Assembly: GCF_020524045.1 (NCBI RefSeq)
Contig: NZ_JAIVKL010000007.1
Coordinates: 62,001 to 126,000 of the forward strand
DNA: 64,000 nucleotides
DNA from: Metabacillus litoralis
Lineage (GTDB): Bacteria; Bacillota; Bacilli; Bacillales; Bacillaceae
Direction: 5' to 3'
The stretch's first letter is position 1. The number at the start of each line of letters is the position of its first letter. A program made the translations under genes and the position numbers. A model generated the notes under the pieces. The model had not been told where the DNA came from, did no database searches, and was given only the letters and a program-made list of their open reading frames with translations. Below, piece after piece: positions 1 through 7,847 of the stretch.

Positions 1-2735
1 TAACGGAACCGATAAAGGTTTTAAATGACCTCAAAGATATTTGTATGGGGTTATTTTACACCTTCAGCCATGGTAAGAAAGGTAATCGTTACCGATTAGT
101 TTTTCAGTTGGATCAGTCGATTACAGATTTGGACGATTACAAAGTATTAGTTGAAGACGTAATGGATTATTTGAAAAATAAAGGGCTGCCAATAGATGAA
201 TCAGCAAAGTCACCAACTCAAGTTATTAGACCAGGCATGATGGGATACGAGGTAAACGATTTTTCTACTACGTTACCAGTAAATGAATGGTTGCCAAAAG
301 CAAGATTAAAAGCAGAAATAAAAAAACTAAACAGAGAAACAGAGCAAAAAGCCAGAGCAAAAAGGTTTAAAGATAGTATGTTACAATTGGTAACTTTTGA
401 TGAACTGAAAGAAATGTGCAAAACAATTGGGTACATTCCGAGTGATGGAAAAGATGGAACTCGAACGAAGTGGCTTCAGATTGTTTATGCCCTGAAAAAT
501 GAAGTGGTTATAGGGAATTTGAACGAAAAGCAAGGGTATGAACTCTATTGCATAATCAGTGGTAGCGAATCAAGTGAACAGTATTGGGACAGTATTAAAC
601 CCCGAGGAGAAGTAGGGATTGGAAGTATTATCAAACATGCAAAAGATGGCGGGTACAAACGAAAATATAAATACAATTATGCTTGGCAAGAGACCTCTGA
701 ATCCATTCCTACTGAATCTATAAAGGTTAAGGAACATTTAACTATTGAGGTTGCAAATGACCTCATACAACGGAAACAGCGGCTTCTAGTTGATAGTCCG
801 ACAGGTAGCCGAAAGACGAGTAGTTTTATAGGTGCATCTAAGGAATTAGCGAGTAAAGATTGGCATTATTACATTTTCACTGCTCCTACTATTCCATTAA
901 CAGAGCAGATTGCAAAAGATCATAATATTCCTTGTGCTCTAGGAGGAATGAAGAACCTAGGAAACGAGGTAACAACAAAAGCCATAAACGGTGAACGTGT
1001 TTTTGTTAGTACTTATGATAAGGCAGAGGAGATTATAAGACACTTGACTTCTGGGATTGATTACGGTTATGAAAATATAACACCTCAATTTACGGTAATC
1101 ATCGATGAGATTCACAAATTTACGGATGCTTACAATTATCGTTTTGCGGCAATAGATCAAATAAAGGGTTTGGCGGAAATTGCAGTATCCTTTATTGGGT
1201 TGTCAGGAACATCAGAAGATGTATTGAAAGACCATTTTGACAAACTAATTAAAATTGATACAGGGAATAGTTCTTCACCTTGTTTGGATTACCGAGTATT
1301 CACATACGAAAAGAGAAATGATGCAGACATCATGCTTATTCCAGTAATCCGAGGATTGTTACAACAAACTAAAGTTATGTTGTTTATTAACAGTAAGCAA
1401 CGGATAAAAAGGATTAAAGATATTTTGCGTATGGAAGGAATAAAAACACAGGTTGTAACGAGTGATAGCAAACAAAGTTCAACCTATTTGAACATTGTTG
1501 AGAATGGTACCATTTCAGATGATGTACAAGTTGTAATCAGTACATCGGTTTTAGCGGACGGGGTAAGTATCAATAATGATTTGAGTTGGAGCTGCCTTGT
1601 TGTTTCCGATATGTCTTCACCGTTTTTTAACCCTTCAACGGTGAAGCAAATATCAAACCGTTTTAGAGGTCAGTATCAATATTTTGGATTATATATGCAA
1701 CAGCCGAATCCAAAGTTCATGGAAACCAATCGATTCTACATTGAAACCGATTACCAGTATAGAAAAAAGATTGTAAGAGGCTATGTTGAATATTTGAATC
1801 AAGAATTTAATGATTGTAAAAAGAAATTTCTCCCTTCTCTTGTCGAGAAGGAAAACGGTATTTTCTACAGAAGCCAAGATGAAAATGCAATCATAGAATT
1901 TAATCCTCTTTTTGTACGACACCAGTCGATGAAGAGGAAAGAACGTTATTATACACTGTTCAGAAATGCGTTTATTGAAGAGGTTGGTAATCAATTAGGT
2001 GTTAAATGCAGTGGGGTTTTCAATGTAAATGAGGAAGTCGAAAAGAATGGATTTGACCTTAGTAGATTATTGGAAAACATGAAATTTCAACAGAAGCAAG
2101 AAAAAAAGGAAAATGCCGAGCTAAGAGAAGCGTTCAGTATGTACTTTGATGAGTCAATGTATCAGTGCTTCCTGAAAGATGATGAAGAATCGTTAAAAGT
2201 TTTCAAAAAGCAAGTACATCCTGATCAGTTCGCAGCCACCAAAAGAAATGTCACCATTGCAGACTATAAAACATGTAAAACAGTTGGAAAGAACATCAAG
2301 AGAAAAGCAGATATCAACAAATATTTTAATCATATAAAAGGATTGGCAGATATTGCGGCTTTTGATTTTATAAAGAAAATTACTGTTACGAAAAAGGTGT
2401 TTAAGGAATTGTTGAAAATGACGAATGAAAGATATTCGTCTAATGAATTTAAGGATATTATTCAAAACAAACTACGTAAAACGTTGAATGTACAAGCCAG
2501 TGATGTTAAAGCAGGGTTAGAATTGTTTCACGAATCTCATAGTAGGTCTGCAAAAGAACGATTTACACAAATAAAACCATTAACCGTAAAAATTGTTGCT
2601 AGTGCAAATGGTCTTAGTGAAAGTTCTGTAAAAAATAGTGTACTTAAATATGTATGGCAACGAAACGGGCATCAACAAAAAATTTTACTACAAGCAATTC
2701 TCGAAAAATGGGGTATTGAAAAGTATCAAAGTTGA
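1..2735 (+). CDS. Primase-helicase of a mobile replicon (5' end outside window)
   Basis: The reading frame is open to the left window edge, so the first Met (position 45) is probably internal. Three parts are visible, numbering from that Met. Residues 1-65 look like the end of an archaeo-eukaryotic-type primase domain. Residues about 115-205 look like a PriCT-type linker. From about 235 there is an SF2 helicase: motif I TGSRKT (256-258 region), motif II DEIH (354-357), an LSGT motif III, a second RecA lobe with ISTSVLADGVS, and a QISNRFRG motif VI. Such fusions start replication in plasmids, phages and integrative elements. Motif I carries Arg where Gly is normal. The final 250 residues are unassigned. 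No integrase is visible here. Confidence 0.75.
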   Translation, partial: TEPIKVLNDLKDICMGLFYTFSHGKKGNRYRLVFQLDQSITDLDDYKVLVEDVMDYLKNKGLPIDESAKSPTQVIRPGMMGYEVNDFSTTLPVNEWLPKARLKAEIKKLNRETEQKARAKRFKDSMLQLVTFDELKEMCKTIGYIPSDGKDGTRTKWLQIVYALKNEVVIGNLNEKQGYELYCIISGSESSEQYWDSIKPRGEVGIGSIIKHAKDGGYKRKYKYNYAWQETSESIPTESIKVKEHLTIEVANDLIQRKQRLLVDSPTGSRKTSSFIGASKELASKDWHYYIFTAPTIPLTEQIAKDHNIPCALGGMKNLGNEVTTKAINGERVFVSTYDKAEEIIRHLTSGIDYGYENITPQFTVIIDEIHKFTDAYNYRFAAIDQIKGLAEIAVSFIGLSGTSEDVLKDHFDKLIKIDTGNSSSPCLDYRVFTYEKRNDADIMLIPVIRGLLQQTKVMLFINSKQRIKRIKDILRMEGIKTQVVTSDSKQSSTYLNIVENGTISDDVQVVISTSVLADGVSINNDLSWSCLVVSDMSSPFFNPSTVKQISNRFRGQYQYFGLYMQQPNPKFMETNRFYIETDYQYRKKIVRGYVEYLNQEFNDCKKKFLPSLVEKENGIFYRSQDENAIIEFNPLFVRHQSMKRKERYYTLFRNAFIEEVGNQLGVKCSGVFNVNEEVEKNGFDLSRLLENMKFQQKQEKKENAELREAFSMYFDESMYQCFLKDDEESLKVFKKQVHPDQFAATKRNVTIADYKTCKTVGKNIKRKADINKYFNHIKGLADIAAFDFIKKITVTKKVFKELLKMTNERYSSNEFKDIIQNKLRKTLNVQASDVKAGLELFHESHSRSAKERFTQIKPLTVKIVASANGLSESSVKNSVLKYVWQRNGHQQKILLQAILEKWGIEKYQS

Positions 2736-2742
2736 GTTAAAA

Positions 2743-2808
2743 AATGACGTTTATTGAAGCATTTTGTATTAAGGTCTTTATATACATATCATTTCAATAA
2801 ACGTCATT
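2743..2808. repeat. Perfect 16-bp inverted repeat downstream of the helicase
   Basis: Arms at 2743-2758 (AATGACGTTTATTGAA) and 2793-2808 are exact reverse complements separated by 34 bp. No T-run follows, so it is not a standard terminator. It could be a protein-binding site, a replication origin element or a recombination site of the mobile region. Confidence 0.7.
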
Positions 2809-2825
2809 CTAAATCCAGTAATACG

Positions 2826-2915
2826 AAGGGTTTAAGCCATGTAGAGTTAGACCCTTTTTGCAAATTTTTTGCTAACCGCAAACTTTCGCAAGGGGGTCTT
2901 TTTTAATGTATACAA
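2826..2915 (+). terminator. Overlapping hairpins with T-runs (terminator or attenuator)
   Basis: AAGGGTTTAA (about 2827) pairs with TTAGACCCTT, which is followed by T5. The same AGACCC segment can instead pair with GGGGGTCT (about 2892-2900), which is followed by T6. The two stems compete for one strand, as in an attenuator. The simplest reading is a terminator of the helicase transcript. Confidence 0.5.
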
Positions 2916-2994
2916 AAGTACATAGTATGCATAAAAACCACACAAATTATGCAAAATAAAATAAAAGAAAATTGACAAGAAATGTGGTGAATAT

Positions 2995-3192
2995 GTGAAA
3001 AATGATACCGAGATTCAAGCATTAATTGATGAAGGACGGAAAGCATATTATCGCCAATATCGGCAGAAGCCAGAAAACAAGAAAAAGGCTAGACAACATA
3101 GTGATAACTTTTTTCTTAAGGTAGGTATGGAGCAATTAGATACCAAAGGTGATAATGCGAATAACAAGTTATTGGGTGAGAAAAGTCCATGA
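2995..3192 (+). CDS. Small basic hypothetical protein
   Basis: This is a 65-residue, strongly charged protein with no recognised family. It starts with GTG behind a weak GGTG site and has a Lys/Arg/Gln-rich middle (YRQYRQKPENKKK). Its stop codon overlaps the ATG of the next small frame (ATGA), so it heads a three-gene overlapping unit with 3189-3305 and 3292-3900. The arrangement and location beside a primase-helicase suggest a plasmid or ICE accessory function. No function can be assigned. Confidence 0.55.
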   Translation: MKNDTEIQALIDEGRKAYYRQYRQKPENKKKARQHSDNFFLKVGMEQLDTKGDNANNKLLGEKSP

Positions 3193-3305
3193 GTGAGTAT
3201 ATTTATAAAATTATAGGTGCGCCATCGAAGAAAATTACAGCATTGAAAACAAAATATAATTTCAAAGAAATGAAAAGGGTAAGGTGGAAACGTGAAAATC
3301 AATAA
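3189..3305 (+). CDS. 38-residue peptide, overlapping both neighbours
   Basis: A short frame starts at an ATG that overlaps the preceding TGA (ATGA) and ends 14 bp inside the next gene. The product is 38 residues, begins MSEYIYKIIG and has a basic C-terminal half (KRVRWKREN). The double overlap is the main support, because it is what translational coupling would produce. No family is recognised, and a non-coding gap remains possible. Confidence 0.4.
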   Translation: MSEYIYKIIGAPSKKITALKTKYNFKEMKRVRWKRENQ

Positions 3306-3900
3306 TTTGAATGTACTTGAAAAAGTTCAAGGATTTATTAGACCGCCAGAAGAAAACCTGCTCGGAATTTCTCTAAGTTATCAAGATGTTCTGGCGTTAA
3401 ATAGCTTGATCAGACGTTTGAACATAAATGGGAAAACTGATCCTTATGGTGAAACCATACGAAAAGCGATTGATGAACGACATGTACTTAAAGAGGTAAC
3501 ACTGTCAAAGACAGGGCGGCATATTAACCAAGGCACGGTCTGGCTTGAAAAGGATGTGCGGAAAGCTTTATTAAAAGAAGCAAATAAATTAGGATTGGAA
3601 CCAACTGAGTATATCCGTGGAATTATTTATAGTCTTAATCAAAAGTTAGCACAAGAAGAAATAGAAGAACGTGAAGTCCAAAATCAACTCAGACATGATA
3701 ACAGGAAGATACCAATTCAAATAATACTGGATAAAGAACTAAGAGATAAATTATATAAGCGGTTCGATAAAGAGTTGAAGGACAAGGAGTTACTGGAAAG
3801 AGTAAAGAGAAGACCGTCACCTAGAAACGGAACTACTTTGGAAGATAGAATGCTTGCAGAATTGTTGAACAATCATTTACTGGAGTATTTGAGCAAATGA
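3292..3900 (+). CDS. Hypothetical protein with ribbon-helix-helix-like segments
   Basis: This 202-residue protein starts with GTG behind AAGGTGG. Residues about 83-120 (TVWLEKDVRKALLKEANKLG followed by a second helix) have the strand-helix-helix pattern of ribbon-helix-helix DNA-binding proteins. A second strand-helix segment at about 145-165 (IPIQIILDKELRDKLYKR) may be a degenerate copy. Basic and acidic residues alternate. By position in the mobile segment it could be a copy-control or partition-type regulator. That is inference, as no family match is certain. Confidence 0.6.
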   Translation: MKINNLNVLEKVQGFIRPPEENLLGISLSYQDVLALNSLIRRLNINGKTDPYGETIRKAIDERHVLKEVTLSKTGRHINQGTVWLEKDVRKALLKEANKLGLEPTEYIRGIIYSLNQKLAQEEIEEREVQNQLRHDNRKIPIQIILDKELRDKLYKRFDKELKDKELLERVKRRPSPRNGTTLEDRMLAELLNNHLLEYLSK

Positions 3901-4253
3901 TTGCCCTTTTTGAAAGCCCCCCCTATGTAATGTTCTCTAGTACATGATGGGATTAACGGCGGCAAGGGAACCTTTTCCGACCAATCAGAAAATCCTCTAA
4001 TTTTTTTTATAAAAAAGTTAGGTATCTTATCAAGTTTATCGTTAGGTAGCTTTTCTATCTATTTATTAGAATTAAAACCCTTCAATCTTTAAGCAGCTAT
4101 ATATTTAGCTGCTCTTTTTTTTATATGACTGAATGCATTACTGTGGTAAATAAAGATATTTCTTTGACTAGCCTGCCTTAGTGCAAGTAGAAAATTGAAT
4201 CTTATGGTAAAATTAGGACATTAAATTCATATGCAAAAGAAGGTAATACCTTA
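3901..4253. other. Intergenic stretch at the mobile/accessory boundary
   Basis: No gene is seen. It contains a C-run, an irregular GC-richer patch (3940-3985) and the terminator at 4092-4122. It would be a natural place for an attachment site, but no direct repeat could be identified within the window. Confidence 0.5.
4092..4122 (+). terminator. Rho-independent terminator
   Basis: Stem AGCAGCT/AGCTGCT with an 8-nt loop is followed by a T-rich run. It closes the small-gene unit ending at 3900. Confidence 0.75.
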
Positions 4254-5069
4254 ATGGAGTTCTTAACTGAAAAATTATTATTTATAGCTTTGTTTATTTT
4301 TATCATCCATTCGATAGAAACACTTGCCTATGCTGTGAGGTTATCGGGTGCAAGAGTTAAAATGATTGCATCAGCTTTATCTCTTTTTAACATTATGGTC
4401 ATTGTTTCTAGACTAGCTAATATGATGCAACAACCTTTTACTGGTAGCCTAATTGATACTGCTCCAAAGGAAAATGCTCTGGAGTTTGTAGAAACTCAAT
4501 TTCGAATTCTTATTGGTGCATCAACAGTTGGAACATTATTTGGAATAATTCTGCTTCCTACTTTTATCGCATTATTTTCAAGAGCAATCATTCATTTATC
4601 AGAGGAAAAAGGTTCTGTACCTTCATTAATGAAAAGAATTTTTTCTTTACAGTACATAAAGCGCGGCATAACACATTTTAGTTTACCTAAGTTTTCATAC
4701 TTACAGGATACTAGAGTAAAGGATATACCAATAAAACTATTTTGTGTAAATATGATAATAACTGCCATCTATACCATTGGTGTATTATCAGCATTATATG
4801 CAGCCTTAATAGCTCCTGAAAGAGCTTCTACGGCTATTATGGCATCAGGTTTAATTAATGGTATAGCAACAATACTTTTAGTTATTTTTATAGACCCGAA
4901 AATTTCTGTGATAGCTGACGATGTTGTTAATCAAAGAGGAAGTTACAATAAGCTAAAAAATATGTCACTAATGATGGTAACATCAAGGTTATTAGGTACA
5001 GTGCTTGCTCAATTGTTATTCATTTGGGGAGCAGAATATATAGCTTGGTTCACAAAGTTTATTGTGTAG
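4254..5069 (+). CDS. amj: Lipid II flippase Amj family protein
   Basis: This 271-residue polytopic membrane protein matches Amj (YdaH, DUF2837), the alternate lipid II flippase that can replace MurJ in B. subtilis. It has about six hydrophobic segments, including an N-terminal helix (residues 7-22) followed by the conserved HSIETLAYAVRLSGAR stretch, and later segments near 85-110, 165-190, 195-220 and 245-270. Its length equals the usual family size. It stands alone, followed by a hairpin-rich leader and the HEPN-motif gene. In B. subtilis amj is controlled by the envelope-stress factor SigM. No clear SigM promoter is evident here. Flippase redundancy is often read as protection against MurJ inhibitors, which fits the accessory neighbourhood. 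Confidence 0.9.
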   Translation: MEFLTEKLLFIALFIFIIHSIETLAYAVRLSGARVKMIASALSLFNIMVIVSRLANMMQQPFTGSLIDTAPKENALEFVETQFRILIGASTVGTLFGIILLPTFIALFSRAIIHLSEEKGSVPSLMKRIFSLQYIKRGITHFSLPKFSYLQDTRVKDIPIKLFCVNMIITAIYTIGVLSALYAALIAPERASTAIMASGLINGIATILLVIFIDPKISVIADDVVNQRGSYNKLKNMSLMMVTSRLLGTVLAQLLFIWGAEYIAWFTKFIV

Positions 5070-5174
5070 AGCAGGATTTTATAATGGGATTTGACTTAAT
5101 GTGTTATTCATCTAATAGATTGAAAAAAGAATTTCAAATCCTTCTATTATATATCGGAAGTGGAGAAGAGAATT

Positions 5175-6488
5175 ATGGAGCATAATCTAGCTGAACTAGT
5201 TGAAGGAATTTATCATCAAAAAACAAAAGAATATTTTGAAGAGGTTCTTAGCTCATATGAACACCAGAATTATAGATCAGCGGTAGTGATGTTATATACT
5301 GTAGTTATTTGTGATTTAATTTTTAAATTGAACGATTTAAAGGATATTCACAATGACTTAAAAGCTAAGAAGATTTTAGAGGACTTAGAAGCAGATAAAG
5401 AAGATAATCCAGTATCACCTGATTGGGAGAACAATCTTATTGAAAAAGCATTTAAGGAAGCTAAGTTGTTAGAGAATGATGTATATACTCATATTACTAC
5501 GTTAAAAAGGTACCGAAACCTTTCTGGACACCCTGTTCTAAATTCAATAGAAATTCTACACAGACCTAATAAGGAATTGGTACAGTCTCTTATGATTAAT
5601 ATGCTAGAAGGCTTACTGACAAAGCACCCATTGTTTACCAAAAATGTATTTGCACCATTTATGGTGGAAATTGAAAGAATTAAAAATGACTTTTCTACTG
5701 AAGAACGCTTAGAGATCTATTTAGAATCCAAATTCCTTGTTCATTTTAATAAAGAGGTTGTTGAATATATCTTTAAACATTTATGGAAAATTGTCTTTAA
5801 AAGCGACGGAGAAAGAGAAAACAAAAATAGAAATGTTAATTACAAGGTGCTTTTAATAATTTATAAAAGATACGAAGAAACTCTTTTCGAGTTTATAAAG
5901 AAAGAAATCGCTCATTTTAGCGATTTTATGGATGAAAATAGCAACATATTAGGTAAATTTGTAGACTTTATATCTAAGTACCCTAATGTTTACCCATTGT
6001 TAAAAGAACATACTAGACAAATATTAACCAATCGTATTAAAAACAAAAAACAATTGATTGTTAAAAGTTACTTTTTATCAGATTCAATATCAACCCACTT
6101 AAGAAAATTAGATACAGAATTTCATACAACAGGTGATTTTTACAATCAGCCTTACGCACATTATCATATTTTTGAGAAAATTGATATTGAGTTTCTATTC
6201 AATATTAGTCGAAGAAATGAGGCATTACCTGAATTTTATGATTTAATGGTTAGTCATTATTATCACAGTGGACAATATAATACGGCTGATTATACTTTTG
6301 ATCATTGTATTAGCCCATATTTCAAAGAATTTAGTAAGGAGCAGTTAGAAGTACTTCTCCATGAAGCGGATTCCAATCCGCAATGTTATGAAGGTCGGTT
6401 TGCAAAAAGTAATCATAAACAGTTACTAGAAACCGCTAAGAGTTTGTTAGGCGATGATGTTGAAGAAAAATATAAAAATCTATTTTGA
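5175..6488 (+). CDS. Hypothetical protein with HEPN-type RNxxxH motif
   Basis: This 437-residue soluble protein has no family I can name. The start is ATG 5175 behind GGAGAAGAG; an in-frame GTG at 5160 lies upstream of that site. The N-terminal 130 residues are helical with the pattern of a HEPN domain: a YRSAVVMLYTVVICDL helix, then RYRNLSGH, in which R114, N115 and H119 form the RNxxxH signature of HEPN ribonucleases. The C-terminal 300 residues are helical and aromatic-rich, perhaps a sensor region. It lies directly upstream of the ABC-3C operon but is separated by a strong terminator, so it is its own unit. A stress or phage-defence RNase is plausible but unproven. Confidence 0.6.
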   Translation: MEHNLAELVEGIYHQKTKEYFEEVLSSYEHQNYRSAVVMLYTVVICDLIFKLNDLKDIHNDLKAKKILEDLEADKEDNPVSPDWENNLIEKAFKEAKLLENDVYTHITTLKRYRNLSGHPVLNSIEILHRPNKELVQSLMINMLEGLLTKHPLFTKNVFAPFMVEIERIKNDFSTEERLEIYLESKFLVHFNKEVVEYIFKHLWKIVFKSDGERENKNRNVNYKVLLIIYKRYEETLFEFIKKEIAHFSDFMDENSNILGKFVDFISKYPNVYPLLKEHTRQILTNRIKNKKQLIVKSYFLSDSISTHLRKLDTEFHTTGDFYNQPYAHYHIFEKIDIEFLFNISRRNEALPEFYDLMVSHYYHSGQYNTADYTFDHCISPYFKEFSKEQLEVLLHEADSNPQCYEGRFAKSNHKQLLETAKSLLGDDVEEKYKNLF

Positions 6489-6516
6489 GTACTTTCCATG
6501 TAAGTCTTTGTAATAC

Positions 6517-6550
6517 TAGCTTCCTTTAAAGGAAGCTATTTTTTTATTTT
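6517..6550 (+). terminator. Rho-independent terminator
   Basis: Perfect 11-bp stem TAGCTTCCTTT/AAAGGAAGCTA followed by T7. It ends the HEPN-motif gene and insulates the ABC-3C operon. Confidence 0.85.
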
Positions 6551-6564
6551 TTGGAAAATTCACC

Positions 6565-6602
6565 TTGTTTTTACCAATATTAGACTTTAATATCATATTA
6601 AA
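6565..6602 (+). promoter_or_regulatory. ABC-3C operon promoter with overlapping palindrome
   Basis: TTGTTT (6565-6570), 17-bp spacer and TAATAT (6588-6593) make a SigA-type promoter. A perfect palindrome TTTAATAT-C-ATATTAAA (6586-6602) covers the -10 box and the start region, as a repressor operator would. Confidence 0.5.
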
Positions 6603-6655
6603 AGATATTATTTCGCATTTGAGTATTTTTAAATAAGATTGTAGGAGCTATATAA

Positions 6656-7597
6656 ATGAATACCAGTGAAAAATATATTGCTAGGATTATGTTTCAAATA
6701 AAAGTTCATACGAGTGACGGACAACTTTATGAAAATCTCTTTTCAAAAATAATGACTAAACATAATTCAAATTTTCGAATGATTAAACCATACGGAAATA
6801 TTGGAGATAGAAAAAATGATGGGTTTGATAAAACAAAAGGTGTATACTACCAGGTTTTTGCTCCAGAGAATGTTGAAAAGACCAAAACTATTACTGATGC
6901 AGTAAGTAAATTGAGGGAAGATTTTAAAGGTCTAAAAAAACATTGGGATGCCTTATGTAAAATAAAAGAGTTTTATTATGTAGTTAACGATAAATATAAA
7001 GGTCTACCACCCCAAGTAGAGCAAGAAATTCTTCTTCTCAGTTCTGAAAATAGCGATGTGATTTGTGATTCCTTTTGTTCACACAATTTAGAGTCTATTT
7101 TTATGGAACTTTCAAAAACCGATATTAACGATATCATCGGTTTCATACCTAATGAGGAAATTAGCTTTTTAGATTTTGATGTACTAAATCAAGCTGTCCA
7201 ATATTTAATGAACTCTGAAGTAGAAGCATCTTCTGATACATATGTAGATGATCCTGATTTTGAATATAAGATAGTATTTAATAAGCTAAGCCCAAAAGTT
7301 GCGAATTTATTAAACGTTGCCAGTTATCAAATTGGCGATTTAGAAACATATTTTGCAGCAACAGGGGAATATGTTAAGAATGAACTAAAGACACGTTTTT
7401 CAAAATTGTATGATGAATCCAAAGAGGTTATTAGTGATAATGAAGTAAATTATCCTGACCAAAGGTTTTTTTATATACTTAATAATGCTTCTCCAAATGG
7501 TAAAAAAGCAGTAAAAGATGCTGTTTTAGTTCTCATGTCTTTTTACTTTGAAGCATGTGATATCTTTGAAAAACCGAAAAAACTTACTGAGGTATAA
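6656..7597 (+). CDS. ABC-3C system effector component (nuclease-like N-terminus)
   Basis: This is the first gene of a three-component ABC (ABC-3C) conflict system, 313 residues. The N-terminal 110 residues resemble the Mrr-like/restriction-endonuclease fold found in these effectors: E26 in a first helix, then GDRKNDG with D55, then GVYYQVFAPE with Q66. The rest is helical with no recognised domain and is likely the part that contacts the other components. ATG 6656 follows TAGGAG. The next gene starts 4 bp after its stop codon. By family knowledge the effector is thought to be unleashed on nucleic acid when the ATPase senses invasion. The family assignment rests on motif pattern plus the three-gene order. 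Confidence 0.75.
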   Translation: MNTSEKYIARIMFQIKVHTSDGQLYENLFSKIMTKHNSNFRMIKPYGNIGDRKNDGFDKTKGVYYQVFAPENVEKTKTITDAVSKLREDFKGLKKHWDALCKIKEFYYVVNDKYKGLPPQVEQEILLLSSENSDVICDSFCSHNLESIFMELSKTDINDIIGFIPNEEISFLDFDVLNQAVQYLMNSEVEASSDTYVDDPDFEYKIVFNKLSPKVANLLNVASYQIGDLETYFAATGEYVKNELKTRFSKLYDESKEVISDNEVNYPDQRFFYILNNASPNGKKAVKDAVLVLMSFYFEACDIFEKPKKLTEV

Positions 7598-7601
7598 TAA
7601 A

Positions 7602-7847
7602 ATGATATTACCACAAAAACATATTCGGTTATCCGAATCAATTTTTGGTCTTAGTTCTGTAATATTGAGCCTTATTCATAAACCAATCAGCTTTGATGAG
7701 CTATGGAGCACCTTCCAAAAAATAAACAATACTGGTGAGCTACCAGTACATCACGATCTAGATAATTTTATCTTAGGTCTAACTTTTTTATTCACAATTG
7801 GTGCAATTGAAGAGGGAGCAAGGGGGAAAATACAGTTATGCGGTTGA
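7602..7847 (+). CDS. ABC-3C system middle component
   Basis: This 81-residue protein lies between the effector and the ATPase genes, the position and size of ABC-3C middle components. The start chosen is ATG 7602, 8 bp after GAGGT; an upstream in-frame ATG at 7548 lies inside the effector gene without a site. It is predicted to fold as a small winged-helix-like unit (IRLSESIFGLSSVILSLI, then FDELWSTF, then a GAIEE turn). Its end overlaps the ATPase gene by 10 bp, indicating coupled translation and a fixed subunit ratio. Confidence 0.75.
   Translation: MILPQKHIRLSESIFGLSSVILSLIHKPISFDELWSTFQKINNTGELPVHHDLDNFILGLTFLFTIGAIEEGARGKIQLCG

Noticed and set aside
3901-4253. Possible attachment site or end of the mobile element
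   Set aside because: No direct repeat or tRNA-derived sequence could be identified here, and the other end of the element is outside the window.
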